From NCBI GenBank assembly GCA_030730585.1, contig JANQUV010000004.1, positions 1 through 48,944 of the forward strand: DNA of 48,944 bases. Direction: 5' to 3'. Made by a program: the position numbers and the translations under genes. The notes beneath the pieces are model-generated. The model was given only the letters and a program-made list of their open reading frames with translations, had not been told where the DNA came from and made no database searches. Below, piece by piece: positions 22,659-32,071 of this stretch (its first letter is position 1; each line of letters begins with the position of its first letter). The DNA comes from Haliea sp. (GTDB lineage Bacteria; Pseudomonadota; Gammaproteobacteria; Pseudomonadales; Halieaceae).

Positions 22659-25103
22659 CTAGAAAATATCTCTGACCAGGTCTTCAGTGGTGCCTCGGAG
22701 TCCTGAGGCGCCGCTGCTGCCGCTTGTGGCAGGCAGTTGATCTTCACGGAAGTACTCAAAAATTGCGTTCTTCTGGCCCGGAGGAGCCAACAGGCCTGTG
22801 TCCGGGTCAATGCGCACGTGGACGACGCCTGGCGGTAACGGGGCTTCCACGTCCGGGCTGTCAACCAGGGCGCCGCGCATATAGTCTATCCAGATTGGCA
22901 GTGCTGCAGTGCCCCCGAATTCGCGCCGGCCCAGTGGCGTATAATTGTCAAAGCCGACCCAGGCCGTGGTCACCACATCCCGGTTATAACCCGAAAACCA
23001 AGCGTCCATGGGGCCGTTGGTGGTGCCGGTTTTACCTGCCAGGTCGTTGCGGCCCAAGGTCAGCGCCCGGCGCCCGGTGCCGCGTTTAATCACGTCTTGC
23101 AGGATGCTGGTGAGGATATAGTTGGTTCGTTCATCCATGACGCGCTCAGCGCGCGGCGCTTTTGGGGCCTGCTGTGCCGCGCCGGCAAGAATTTCTTCCA
23201 TACGTAGTTCTTGCTCTGGCTCAGCTTCTGCGGCAGACAGTTCCATACAGTCGCGGCATACGGTTGGCGGCGCAGCCTGGTCTACAAGATTGCCATCGAT
23301 GTCTTCGATGCGGTCAATCAGAAAAGGTTTCACTGAGTAGCCGCCATTGGCGAGTACTGCGTAGGCCGTGGCCAGCTCGAGGGGAGACATGACATGGGTG
23401 CCCAAAGCCAGTGACAGGTCGGGCGCAAACTTGCTGGTATCGAAGCCGAAACGCTCTACGTGGCGAATCAGTTCTGGCACACCGATCTGTTGCAGCAGGC
23501 GAATGGAAACGAGGTTGCGGGACTGTGTGAGTGCCCAGCGCAGCCGGGTTGGCCCATAAAACCGGCCGCCGTCGTTTTCGGGCCGCCAGTAATCCTCCAG
23601 CGCGGTATCCGCCAGCACCACGGGAGCATCATTGATGATGCTCGCGGCGGTGAAACCCGACTCCAGGGCCGCGCTGTACACAAACGGCTTGAAGCTTGAA
23701 CCCGGTTGGCGCCTGGCTTGAGTCGCGCGGTTGAATTTACTGTTTTCGAAGCCGAGGCCGCCGACAATGCTGACAATGGCTCCATTGTCCGGGTCCAGCG
23801 ATACCAGCGCGGCCTGTACCGCCGGCACTTGGGCAAGGTGCCAGCGCGCGTCGTCTTTACGGTGCACGCGGATCAGGTCCCCGACGGCCACCACATCGCT
23901 GATAGTGGCCGGCGCGCGGCCCATGGAGTTTTCCGTCAGGTAAGGGCTGGCCTGACGTAGACCGTCATCCCAGAGCAGTTCTCCCGGCGTGCCATTGTTG
24001 AACAACAGATCCACGCGGTCTTCACGTAAGCGGGTTACGATGGCAGGGCTTAGCCCCGCCACCGCCGGGGTGTCGGCAAGTGCCTCGAGCCATGCGCTGT
24101 TTGCACGGCTGCTTTCTGTTTCTGCGGCGGGGGGAAGTTGGCGTTCCGGGCCACGGTAGCCGTGGCGCTTATCGTAGGTAAACAAGCCGTCTACCACCGT
24201 CTCCTGCGCGAGCTGCTGTAGTTCGCTGCTGATGGTGGTGTAGACGTGGTAGCCATCGGTATAGGCCGCCATGCCAAAGCGCTCCAGCATTTCCTGGCGG
24301 GCCATTTCTGCAGCGTAGTGCGCGGCAAAACTCAGTTGTGCGCCATGGTGCTCTGCACTGGCAGGCTCCTGCATCGCCACCGACCAGCTGTCTCGGTCGA
24401 TGTAGCCCAAAGACAGCATGCGTCCCAGAATCCAGTCACGCCGTTCTTTGCTTGCCTGTGGTCCGCTGATCGGGTTGTTGCGTGAGGGAGCCTTGGGAAT
24501 GCCGGCTAGCATGGCATGTTGCGCCAGTGTCAGTTCGCTGATGCTGGTGCCGTAATATACCTGCGCAGCCGCCTCGAAGCCGTAGGCGCGGTGGCCGAGG
24601 AACACGCGGTTGAAGTACAGCTCAAAAATTTCTTCTTTGTTAAGCGCGCGCTCGACCTTGATGGCCAGTAATATTTCGTTGAACTTGCGGGTAAAGGTGC
24701 GTTCGAGGCTCAGGAAGTAGTTGCGTGCCACCTGCATGGTGAGTGTGCTGCCGCCGGAGCCCTTCTCCCCGGTGAGCGCTAGCTCTGACACGGCGCGCAT
24801 CAGGCCGGCAATATCCACGCCGCTGTGGGTAAAAAAACGGTCGTCTTCTGCGGCTAACAGGGCTTGCACAAACTGGGGCGGAATATCCTCGAAACGCAGT
24901 GGATTGCGCTTCTGTTCGCCGAACTGGCCGATGAGGTCGCCATCGCGTGTGTAGACCTGCATGGGCGTTTGCAGCTTGACGTCGCGGAGGGTTTCCACGT
25001 TGGGTAGCCCCGGGTCAAGGTAGAGGTAGACGCCCGCAAGAAGCCAAATGGCCCCCAAAAACCCCAGAATAGAGGAACGTAACAAAAAGCGGAAGAAACC
25101 CAT
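22659..25103 (-). CDS. mrcA: Penicillin-binding protein 1A (bifunctional glycosyltransferase/transpeptidase)
   Basis: An 814-residue class A penicillin-binding protein (ponA in Pseudomonas). After one N-terminal membrane anchor (SSILGFLGAIWLLAGVYLYL) comes the glycosyltransferase domain with AAEDDRFFTHSGVD, GGSTLTMQVARNYFLS and the EIFELYFNRVFLGHRAYG block. The transpeptidase domain has the nucleophile motif SSFK in GSSFKPFVYSAAL (about residue 465), the SRN motif of SRNLVSIRLL and the KTG motif of GKTGTTNGPMDAWFSGY (about 690). An OB-like domain lies between them. It polymerises and crosslinks peptidoglycan during elongation. It is divergent from pilM across a 175-base AT-rich gap, as in many gammaproteobacteria. 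Confidence 0.96.
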   Translation of the reverse strand: MGFFRFLLRSSILGFLGAIWLLAGVYLYLDPGLPNVETLRDVKLQTPMQVYTRDGDLIGQFGEQKRNPLRFEDIPPQFVQALLAAEDDRFFTHSGVDIAGLMRAVSELALTGEKGSGGSTLTMQVARNYFLSLERTFTRKFNEILLAIKVERALNKEEIFELYFNRVFLGHRAYGFEAAAQVYYGTSISELTLAQHAMLAGIPKAPSRNNPISGPQASKERRDWILGRMLSLGYIDRDSWSVAMQEPASAEHHGAQLSFAAHYAAEMARQEMLERFGMAAYTDGYHVYTTISSELQQLAQETVVDGLFTYDKRHGYRGPERQLPPAAETESSRANSAWLEALADTPAVAGLSPAIVTRLREDRVDLLFNNGTPGELLWDDGLRQASPYLTENSMGRAPATISDVVAVGDLIRVHRKDDARWHLAQVPAVQAALVSLDPDNGAIVSIVGGLGFENSKFNRATQARRQPGSSFKPFVYSAALESGFTAASIINDAPVVLADTALEDYWRPENDGGRFYGPTRLRWALTQSRNLVSIRLLQQIGVPELIRHVERFGFDTSKFAPDLSLALGTHVMSPLELATAYAVLANGGYSVKPFLIDRIEDIDGNLVDQAAPPTVCRDCMELSAAEAEPEQELRMEEILAGAAQQAPKAPRAERVMDERTNYILTSILQDVIKRGTGRRALTLGRNDLAGKTGTTNGPMDAWFSGYNRDVVTTAWVGFDNYTPLGRREFGGTAALPIWIDYMRGALVDSPDVEAPLPPGVVHVRIDPDTGLLAPPGQKNAIFEYFREDQLPATSGSSGASGLRGTTEDLVRDIF

Positions 25104-25188
25104 TTATTCCTTTACAAACCAGTGACTTGTATTAATGTGGTGGTGGGAGTTACGAAAGCATCTAGTAATTATAAGCGATTTTTCGCTT

Positions 25189-25216
25189 TTGATTGCAGTA
25201 TCGAATATGCTATATC
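25189..25216 (+). promoter_or_regulatory. Candidate promoter of the pilMNOPQ operon
   Basis: TTGATT (25189-25194), a 16-base spacer and an extended -10 TGC-TATATC (25208-25216) lie 62 bases before the pilM TTG start. A second weaker -10 (TATAAA, 25237-25242) follows. The ponA-pilM gap also holds a six-pair AAGCGA/TCGCTT hairpin at 25173-25188 followed by TT, just upstream of the -35. Confidence 0.45.
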
Positions 25217-25269
25217 TGTAAACTAATGTAATAGTGTATAAAAGTAAGCTAAGTCAGTGATACGCATAG

Positions 25270-26342
<1,073 letters not shown>

Positions 26343-26343
<1 letters not shown>

Positions 26344-26909
26344 TGGCGCAAATCAATCTGCTGCCCTGGCGTGAGGAGCGCAGGGCTGAACGAAAGAAAG
26401 AATTCCTGGCGCTGCTTGGCATCATTGTCTTGCTGGGTATTGCTGGCGTAGTTCTCGGCGACCGGTTTGTTAACGGCCAGATCAGTGAACAAAAGGCCCG
26501 CAATGAGTACCTTGCCCAGAATATTCGTACGCTCGACGCGCAGGTGGCTGAAATCGAAGAGCTGGAGCGGCGTCGCAATCAGCTGATAGATCGTATGCGC
26601 GTTATTCAGGAGTTACAGGGCAATCGCCCGATTATTGTGCGGGTAATGGATCAGTTGGTGCGCACTCTGCCTGATGGTGTGTTCTACACCAGCCTGAAAA
26701 GCAGCAACAACGAGATTGTTTTGGTGGGTGTCGCAGAGTCCAATAACCGCGTTTCTAGCCTGATGCGTCGCCTGGACACGTCTGATTGGCTAGAGCAGCC
26801 CAATCTTGATGCGGTGCGTGCCGCGACCCAATTCGGTGATCAAGCGGCAACTTTCAATCTTAAGGTGAAGGTGCAACTGCCTGAATCTGATGACGGTGCG
26901 GGGGGTTAA
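26343..26909 (+). CDS. pilN: Type IV pilus inner-membrane protein PilN
   Basis: A 188-residue bitopic inner-membrane protein. The cytoplasmic tail carries the conserved INLLPWREERR motif (residues 4-14) that docks PilM. A membrane helix (LLGIIVLLGIAGVVLGD) is followed by a periplasmic coiled coil (RTLDAQVAEIEELERRRNQLIDRM) and a ferredoxin-like domain that pairs with PilO. It overlaps pilM by one base and is three bases from pilO. Confidence 0.95.
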
Positions 26910-26912
26910 GTC

Positions 26913-27527
26913 GTGGCATTTGAAGACACTCTACGCAGTCTCCGCGAATTCGATGTTAACAATATCGATTTTGACAACATTGGTGCATGGCCTGCGGCGG
27001 TCAAGGCAATATTGGGCGCATTGCTCCTTGTAGTGGTGGGTGCAGGTGGCTATTACTATCACATCAAGGATCTGCAATTGGCGCTGACGGGCGTGCAGGC
27101 AGAGGAGCAGCGCCTGCGGCAGGACTATGAGAAAAAGGCCTTTCAGGCGGCCAATCTGGAGGCCTACAAGGCTCAGATGGTTGAGATGGAAGAATCCTTC
27201 GGCGCGCTGGTCAGCCAGTTGCCCAGCGACACGGAAGTCCCCGGCTTGCTGGAGGACATTACCAATAAGGGCCTGATGAACGGTTTGGAGATCAACAGCA
27301 TTGCACTGCAAGGTGAGCAAGCGCGTGAGTTCTATGTTGAGCTGCCCATCGCGATTACGGCGACAGGGTCTTATCACGATCTGGGTGCTTTCATCAGCGG
27401 CATGGCGGGTTTGCCGCGCATTGTGACGTTGCACGATTTTTCAATCTCCGCGCCGTCAGGCAACGGCAACTCGCTCAACATGAGCATTACTGCGAAGACC
27501 TATCGCTACAAGGATGGAGAGGGCTAG
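26913..27527 (+). CDS. pilO: Type IV pilus inner-membrane protein PilO
   Basis: A 204-residue partner of PilN. It has a short cytoplasmic N-terminus, one membrane helix (AILGALLLVVVGAGGYYY, about residues 35-52), a periplasmic coiled coil (VQAEEQRLRQDYEKKAFQAANLEAYKAQM) and a C-terminal domain with LPSDTEVPGLLEDIT and the YHDLGAFISGMAGLPRIVTL block typical of PilO. The start is GTG 26913, three bases after the pilN stop. PilN-PilO heterodimers form the periplasmic bridge of the pilus machine to PilP. Confidence 0.94.
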   Translation: MAFEDTLRSLREFDVNNIDFDNIGAWPAAVKAILGALLLVVVGAGGYYYHIKDLQLALTGVQAEEQRLRQDYEKKAFQAANLEAYKAQMVEMEESFGALVSQLPSDTEVPGLLEDITNKGLMNGLEINSIALQGEQAREFYVELPIAITATGSYHDLGAFISGMAGLPRIVTLHDFSISAPSGNGNSLNMSITAKTYRYKDGEG

Positions 27528-27528
27528 C

Positions 27529-28059
27529 ATGAGCACGGTGCGCCTGACCGCAGTTGCGGTGTCCGCAGCCCTGCTGCTGACAGCCTGCGGGTCGGATAGT
27601 TTTAGTGACCTTGATGCTTATATGGCTGAAAAGCGTGCGCGGCCGGGGGGTATTATCGCCCCAATCCCCACGTTTCAGGCCTATGAGGCTTTTGCGTATA
27701 GTGCTACGGCGCTGCGCAGCCCGTTCGATCGCCCTGTAGAAGTGCGTGATATCACGCAGATGCAGGCCATTAGCGCGATCAAGCCGGACGAAAAGCGTGC
27801 GCGTGAGTTCCTGGAACAGTACACCTTCGATTCGTTGGCGATGGTCGGCTCGCTGGAGCGCAGTGGAACTCAGTGGTCATTGGTTCGGGACCCTGACGGA
27901 GGCGTGCACCGCGTGCGCTTGGGAAATTTCTTGGGGCGCAACCACGGCAAAATTGTTGAGATGACGGATACCTATGTGGCGGTAGTTGAGATCGTCAGTG
28001 ACGGTACCGCAGACGGGTGGGTGGAGCGTCCGCGGACAATCGAACTTAGCGGCATCTGA
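27529..28059 (+). CDS. pilP: Type IV pilus lipoprotein PilP
   Basis: A 176-residue lipoprotein from ATG 27529, one base after the pilO stop. The signal peptide ends in the lipobox LLTAC with the lipidated Cys at about residue 19. The mature part has the linker DLDAYMAEKRARPGGIIAPIPTFQAYE that binds PilN/PilO, and a C-terminal beta domain (residues about 90-170, including AMVGSLERSGTQWSLVRDPDGGVHRVRLGNFLG) that contacts the N-terminal region of the PilQ secretin. An in-frame codon 15 bases upstream is less likely. Confidence 0.94.
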   Translation: MSTVRLTAVAVSAALLLTACGSDSFSDLDAYMAEKRARPGGIIAPIPTFQAYEAFAYSATALRSPFDRPVEVRDITQMQAISAIKPDEKRAREFLEQYTFDSLAMVGSLERSGTQWSLVRDPDGGVHRVRLGNFLGRNHGKIVEMTDTYVAVVEIVSDGTADGWVERPRTIELSGI

Positions 28060-28073
28060 CGCAGGGGCCATCG

Positions 28074-30242
28074 ATGACAGCCATGTTGAAAAAAACAGAA
28101 AATTTGGGGAAAAGTGCCGTGAAAGAGGGATCGTGCAGACGGAGTTTTGCACTGCAACGTCTGGCAGCAGTGCTGGTTTTCAGCCTCTTGGGGCAGGCCG
28201 TGCTGGCAGCGCCGACGGTTACTGACATTGAGTTCGCTTCGCGTCCTGGCAGTAAAATTGAGGTGCGCCTGGACTTTGATGAAGCCCCGCCTCCGATGGA
28301 GTCTTACACCATCGAAAAGCCAGCTCGTATCGCCATTGACTTTCCCGGTGCACGCAGCGCACTGCCGCAAAAGAGCTATTCCCTACCCTACGGCAATGCG
28401 ACCGGCGTGGTGGTGCTTGAGTCGGGAGATCGCACGCGGCTGGTGTTGAACCTGGTCAAGTTGGTGCCGTATGAAACTCGTGTGGAAGGCAACAGCCTGT
28501 TTCTGGTCGTGGGCCAAGACAGCACCGGCGACTATGTTAAACCGTCCAGCGACCCCAATGCGCTGACAGAGCGCGTCGAGAAAGTGTCTCGCGAGCGTTC
28601 ATCGATTAACGACTTGCAGTTCCAGCGTGCCGGCAATGGAGAGGCGCGTCTCACGCTTGAGCTCAGCAATCCTTCGGTTGACGTCAACGTGTTCAGTGAG
28701 CGCGGCGATATTCGCGTGCAGTTCCTCGATACCAGCGTGCCGGAACACCTGATGCGGCGCTTTGACGTCACAGATTTCGCCACACCGGTGACCAGTGTGG
28801 ATGTGAACAGCACTGAGCGGGGCGCAACATTGACGCTTAAAACCGTTGGTGAGTTCGACTACCTCGCTTATCAAACCGACAACCAGTATGTGATTGCGGT
28901 TAAGCCATTGACTAAAAAGGAGTTGGAAGACCGGCGCGATGAGTTCAACTATGTCGGCGAACGTATTTCTTTGAATTTCCAAGACATCGAAGTACGTGCG
29001 GTGCTGCAGTTGATCGCCGACTTCACCGAGCTCAACCTGGTAGCCAGTGATACTGTTGCCGGGCGCATTACTCTGAGGCTGCAGAACGTGCCCTGGGATC
29101 AGGCCCTGGAGCTGGTATTGCGCACTAAAGGCCTGGATAAGCGTCAGGTGGGCAACGTTTTGATGGTAGCTCCAGCGGCCGAGATTGCTGAGCGTGAGCG
29201 GCAGCAAATTGAAGCGAATAAGCAAATCGCTGAGTTGGCGCCGCTGCAGAGTGAGTTTATTCGCATTCGTTATGCCAGCGCAGCCAGCGTGGTCAGCCTG
29301 TTTCAGGCAGGCTCGGAAGACGGCGGCACGCTAATCTCCACGCGCGGATCTGTCATTGTAGAGCCTCGCACAAACTCCCTGATTGTGACTGAAACGGCCT
29401 CCAAGTTGGCAGAGATTCGCGATCTCATCGATTTAGTCGACATTCCTATCCGCCAGGTCATGATTGAGGCGCGCATTGTCATTGCCCAGTCAGACCTGGA
29501 GCAGGAGCTTGGCATCGAATGGGGTGGCGGCTATGTCGACTCCGACGTTAATGGTAATTCGTTGTCGGTCTCCGGTGATACCGCCAATGTTGCGGCTATT
29601 AACCAGTCGGTGATTGATGGCACCGCCAGTACGGTTAACTTCCCGGGCGCTTTGTTGGTCGACTTGGGCGTTGCCTCCAAGGCGGGTGGGTTTGCCGTCG
29701 GCTTCACCAGTGAAGACCTGTTCCTGACCGCAGAATTGTCCGCTCTGGAAGCAGCGGGCAATGGCGAAGTGGTGTCGCAGCCGAAAGTGATTACCGGCGA
29801 CAAGCAAAAAGCGATCATCAAATCGGGTTCTGAGATTCCCTACCAGGAAGGTTCCCTCAGCGGCCAAAACACCACCTCGTTCAAAGAAGCGGTGCTGCAG
29901 CTGGATGTCACACCGAATATCACGCCAGACGATCGTATTTTGCTCGACCTGGTGATTACCCAGGACTCGCTCGGCGACTTGGTACCCAGTGGGCAGGGCG
30001 GCTTTATTCCCTCCATCGACACCACGGAGCTGACGACTCAAGTGCTGGTCGGCAATGGAGAAACCGTTGTGCTGGGTGGCGTGTTCCGCACGGAGGACAT
30101 TGAATCGGTGACTAAAGTCCCATTCTTTGGTGACATTCCCTATGTGGGAAGGTTGTTCCGCAACGAGTCTAACTCCAAGACCAAGACGGAAACGCTGATC
30201 TTCATCACGCCGCGCATTCTCGCCGACAGTCTGCTGGACTAA
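28074..30242 (+). CDS. pilQ: Type IV pilus secretin PilQ
   Basis: A 722-residue outer-membrane secretin. A long basic N-terminal stretch precedes a signal helix (LAAVLVFSLLGQAVLA, about residues 30-46). Two AMIN peptidoglycan-binding domains follow (about 50-145 and 175-280), then the STN/N0 domain (ISLNFQDIEVRAVLQLIADFT), an N1 secretin domain and the secretin core with VSQPKVITGDKQKAIIKSGSEIPYQ and VPFFGDIPYVGRLF near the C-terminus. ATG 28074 or 28083 may be the start. The multimer forms the pilus exit channel, and in competent bacteria also the DNA entry channel. The last gene of pilMNOPQ, it runs directly into aroK. Confidence 0.96.
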   Translation: MTAMLKKTENLGKSAVKEGSCRRSFALQRLAAVLVFSLLGQAVLAAPTVTDIEFASRPGSKIEVRLDFDEAPPPMESYTIEKPARIAIDFPGARSALPQKSYSLPYGNATGVVVLESGDRTRLVLNLVKLVPYETRVEGNSLFLVVGQDSTGDYVKPSSDPNALTERVEKVSRERSSINDLQFQRAGNGEARLTLELSNPSVDVNVFSERGDIRVQFLDTSVPEHLMRRFDVTDFATPVTSVDVNSTERGATLTLKTVGEFDYLAYQTDNQYVIAVKPLTKKELEDRRDEFNYVGERISLNFQDIEVRAVLQLIADFTELNLVASDTVAGRITLRLQNVPWDQALELVLRTKGLDKRQVGNVLMVAPAAEIAERERQQIEANKQIAELAPLQSEFIRIRYASAASVVSLFQAGSEDGGTLISTRGSVIVEPRTNSLIVTETASKLAEIRDLIDLVDIPIRQVMIEARIVIAQSDLEQELGIEWGGGYVDSDVNGNSLSVSGDTANVAAINQSVIDGTASTVNFPGALLVDLGVASKAGGFAVGFTSEDLFLTAELSALEAAGNGEVVSQPKVITGDKQKAIIKSGSEIPYQEGSLSGQNTTSFKEAVLQLDVTPNITPDDRILLDLVITQDSLGDLVPSGQGGFIPSIDTTELTTQVLVGNGETVVLGGVFRTEDIESVTKVPFFGDIPYVGRLFRNESNSKTKTETLIFITPRILADSLLD

Positions 30243-30260
30243 GGCGCTCTCGCACCGCCC

Positions 30261-30782
30261 ATGCGCAAATTGCATCGCGTCTTTCTGGTCGGCCCCATGG
30301 GGGCCGGCAAGAGTACGATTGGCAAGTATCTCGCTCGCCAGTTGGGTTTGGCCTTTGCCGACACCGACACCGAAATTGAGCACCGTACTGGCGCCGATAT
30401 TCCCTGGATTTTCGATGTGGAGGGTGAGGCCGGTTTTCGCGACCGCGAGCAGCAGGTGGTCGAGGAAATGACCTTGATGGACGATATCGTGCTGGCCACC
30501 GGCGGTGGTGTCATCATGCGTCCAGAAAATCGTGAAGCGCTCGGCAATCGGGGATTTGTGATTTATCTGCATGCCACGGTAGACGAGCAGGTGCGTCGCA
30601 CGCGCAATGATCGTAAACGACCGCTGCTGCGTTTGGGCAACCCGGCGACTATCCTGCGCGACCTTATGGCGGTGCGCGACCCCTTGTACCGCGATATCGC
30701 TGACCACGTTATTGACACTGACGGCTGCAGCCCGCGCATGGTTGCGCAGCGACTCATGCAGGAACTCACCTCGGACCAGTAA
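30261..30782 (+). CDS. aroK: Shikimate kinase AroK
   Basis: A 173-residue P-loop kinase phosphorylating shikimate in chorismate synthesis. It has Walker [16 protein letters not shown] (residues 10-24), the shikimate-binding [29 protein letters not shown] and the lid Arg region [11 protein letters not shown]. It starts 18 bases after pilQ, so it is probably co-transcribed with the pilus operon, the conserved pilQ-aroK-aroB order of gammaproteobacteria. Confidence 0.96.
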   Translation: MRKLHRVFLVGPMGAGKSTIGKYLARQLGLAFADTDTEIEHRTGADIPWIFDVEGEAGFRDREQQVVEEMTLMDDIVLATGGGVIMRPENREALGNRGFVIYLHATVDEQVRRTRNDRKRPLLRLGNPATILRDLMAVRDPLYRDIADHVIDTDGCSPRMVAQRLMQELTSDQ

Positions 30783-30836
30783 AGACACAGCGGTGATCAC
30801 AGCGCTAGAATGGCGTCTTTTCTTTTGGAGTGCCCC

Positions 30837-31949
30837 GTGTCTGTAATTATGCATACTGTTCACGTCGACCTCGCCGAGCGCAGCTACCCTGTTTATATTG
30901 GCCGCGATCTGCTGGCTGAACCGCAGCTGCTGCTGCAGCATTTGCGTGGCCGTGAGGTGGCGATTGTCAGCAACACCACGGTGGCCCCCCTGTACATGCC
31001 GCGCCTGCGCGCCGCGCTGGGTGAGGGTCGGCGCGTCACTGAAATTATTCTCCCCGACGGAGAACAGCACAAAACATTGGCGACGCTTGAGCATATCCTC
31101 GAGTGTTTGCTCGCAGATCGTCATAGCCGAAGCACCACGCTGATCGCCTTGGGCGGCGGTGTTGTGGGTGATGTTGCCGGTTTTGCTGCCGCTTGTTATC
31201 AGCGTGGCGTGGACTTCATTCAGGTCCCCACGACCTTGCTCGCTCAGGTGGATTCATCAGTCGGCGGTAAAACGGCGGTCAATCACGTCCTCGGCAAAAA
31301 CATGATTGGCGCCTTTCACCAACCGCAGGCGGTATTAATTGACACCAATAGCCTGCATACCCTGCCAGCGCGGGAGTTGTCCGCGGGTTTGGCGGAGGTG
31401 ATCAAGTACGGGCTGATTTGCGACGCCGACTTCTACTTGTGGCTGCAACAGGTCATGCCACGCTTGATAGGCAGAGACGATAGCGCACTGGCGGAAGCCA
31501 TCGAACGCAGCTGCGCGCTGAAGGCGGCTGTGGTGGCAGCGGACGAACGCGAGGGTGGGCTGCGCGCGATCCTCAACCTCGGCCACACCTTTGGCCATGC
31601 AATCGAGACGGCGCAGGGTTACGGTAGCTGGTTGCACGGCGAGGCGGTGGCTGTGGGCATGTTGCTCGCGGTGCACTTGTCGGCGGCACGGGGCTGGGTC
31701 GACCCCTGTGAGATTGATGTCCTGTCTTCACTACTGCGCCAGGCCCAGCTGCCGCTGGATATTCCTGCAGGCATGTCACCCAAACTGTTCCTCGACCTGA
31801 TGGGTCGCGACAAGAAGGTCGTTGATGGTCGGTTGCGCCTGGTTTTGTTACGCAGTATTGGCGAAGCCTGCCTTGTTGATGACGTCAGCGCCAGTGAGCT
31901 CGAGGGCCTCTTGCAAGGGGCGGTAGCGCGAGTGAAAAGCGCCGGTTGA
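30837..31949 (+). CDS. aroB: 3-dehydroquinate synthase AroB
   Basis: A 370-residue NAD- and zinc-dependent enzyme of chorismate synthesis. It has the NAD-binding [22 protein letters not shown], the [22 protein letters not shown] substrate site, and metal ligands in [12 protein letters not shown] and [13 protein letters not shown] 30837 has GGAG six bases upstream and gives the usual N-terminus; an in-frame ATG at 30810 adds nine residues without a ribosome site, and ATG 30849 is another possibility. It follows aroK by 54 bases. Confidence 0.95.
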   Translation: MSVIMHTVHVDLAERSYPVYIGRDLLAEPQLLLQHLRGREVAIVSNTTVAPLYMPRLRAALGEGRRVTEIILPDGEQHKTLATLEHILECLLADRHSRSTTLIALGGGVVGDVAGFAAACYQRGVDFIQVPTTLLAQVDSSVGGKTAVNHVLGKNMIGAFHQPQAVLIDTNSLHTLPARELSAGLAEVIKYGLICDADFYLWLQQVMPRLIGRDDSALAEAIERSCALKAAVVAADEREGGLRAILNLGHTFGHAIETAQGYGSWLHGEAVAVGMLLAVHLSAARGWVDPCEIDVLSSLLRQAQLPLDIPAGMSPKLFLDLMGRDKKVVDGRLRLVLLRSIGEACLVDDVSASELEGLLQGAVARVKSAG

Positions 31950-31955
31950 GGTAGT

Positions 31956-31984
31956 TTGTTCCGCGCTCCCCAACTGTGTAAAAT
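31956..31984 (+). promoter_or_regulatory. Candidate sigma-70 promoter of gltBD
   Basis: TTGTTC (31956-31961), a 17-base spacer and TAAAAT (31979-31984) form a well-spaced promoter 87 bases before gltB. The leader contains a hairpin with stem CGCCT/AGGCG (32000-32020). No Lrp or NtrC site was recognised. Confidence 0.5.
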
Positions 31985-32071
31985 GTTCCCCCCCTCCTTC
32001 GCCTGAGTTCAGCTGAGGCGCGGGGCGTTCCGGTGTAACCGTTTGTTTTAATTACCTATTCTGGACACAGT

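Noticed and set aside
29490-31124. A 544-codon open frame on the minus strand opposite pilQ, aroK and aroB.
   Set aside because: It is antisense to three strongly recognised genes, has no recognisable domain, is rich in His/Arg/Gln as expected from codon bias, and lacks a ribosome site.
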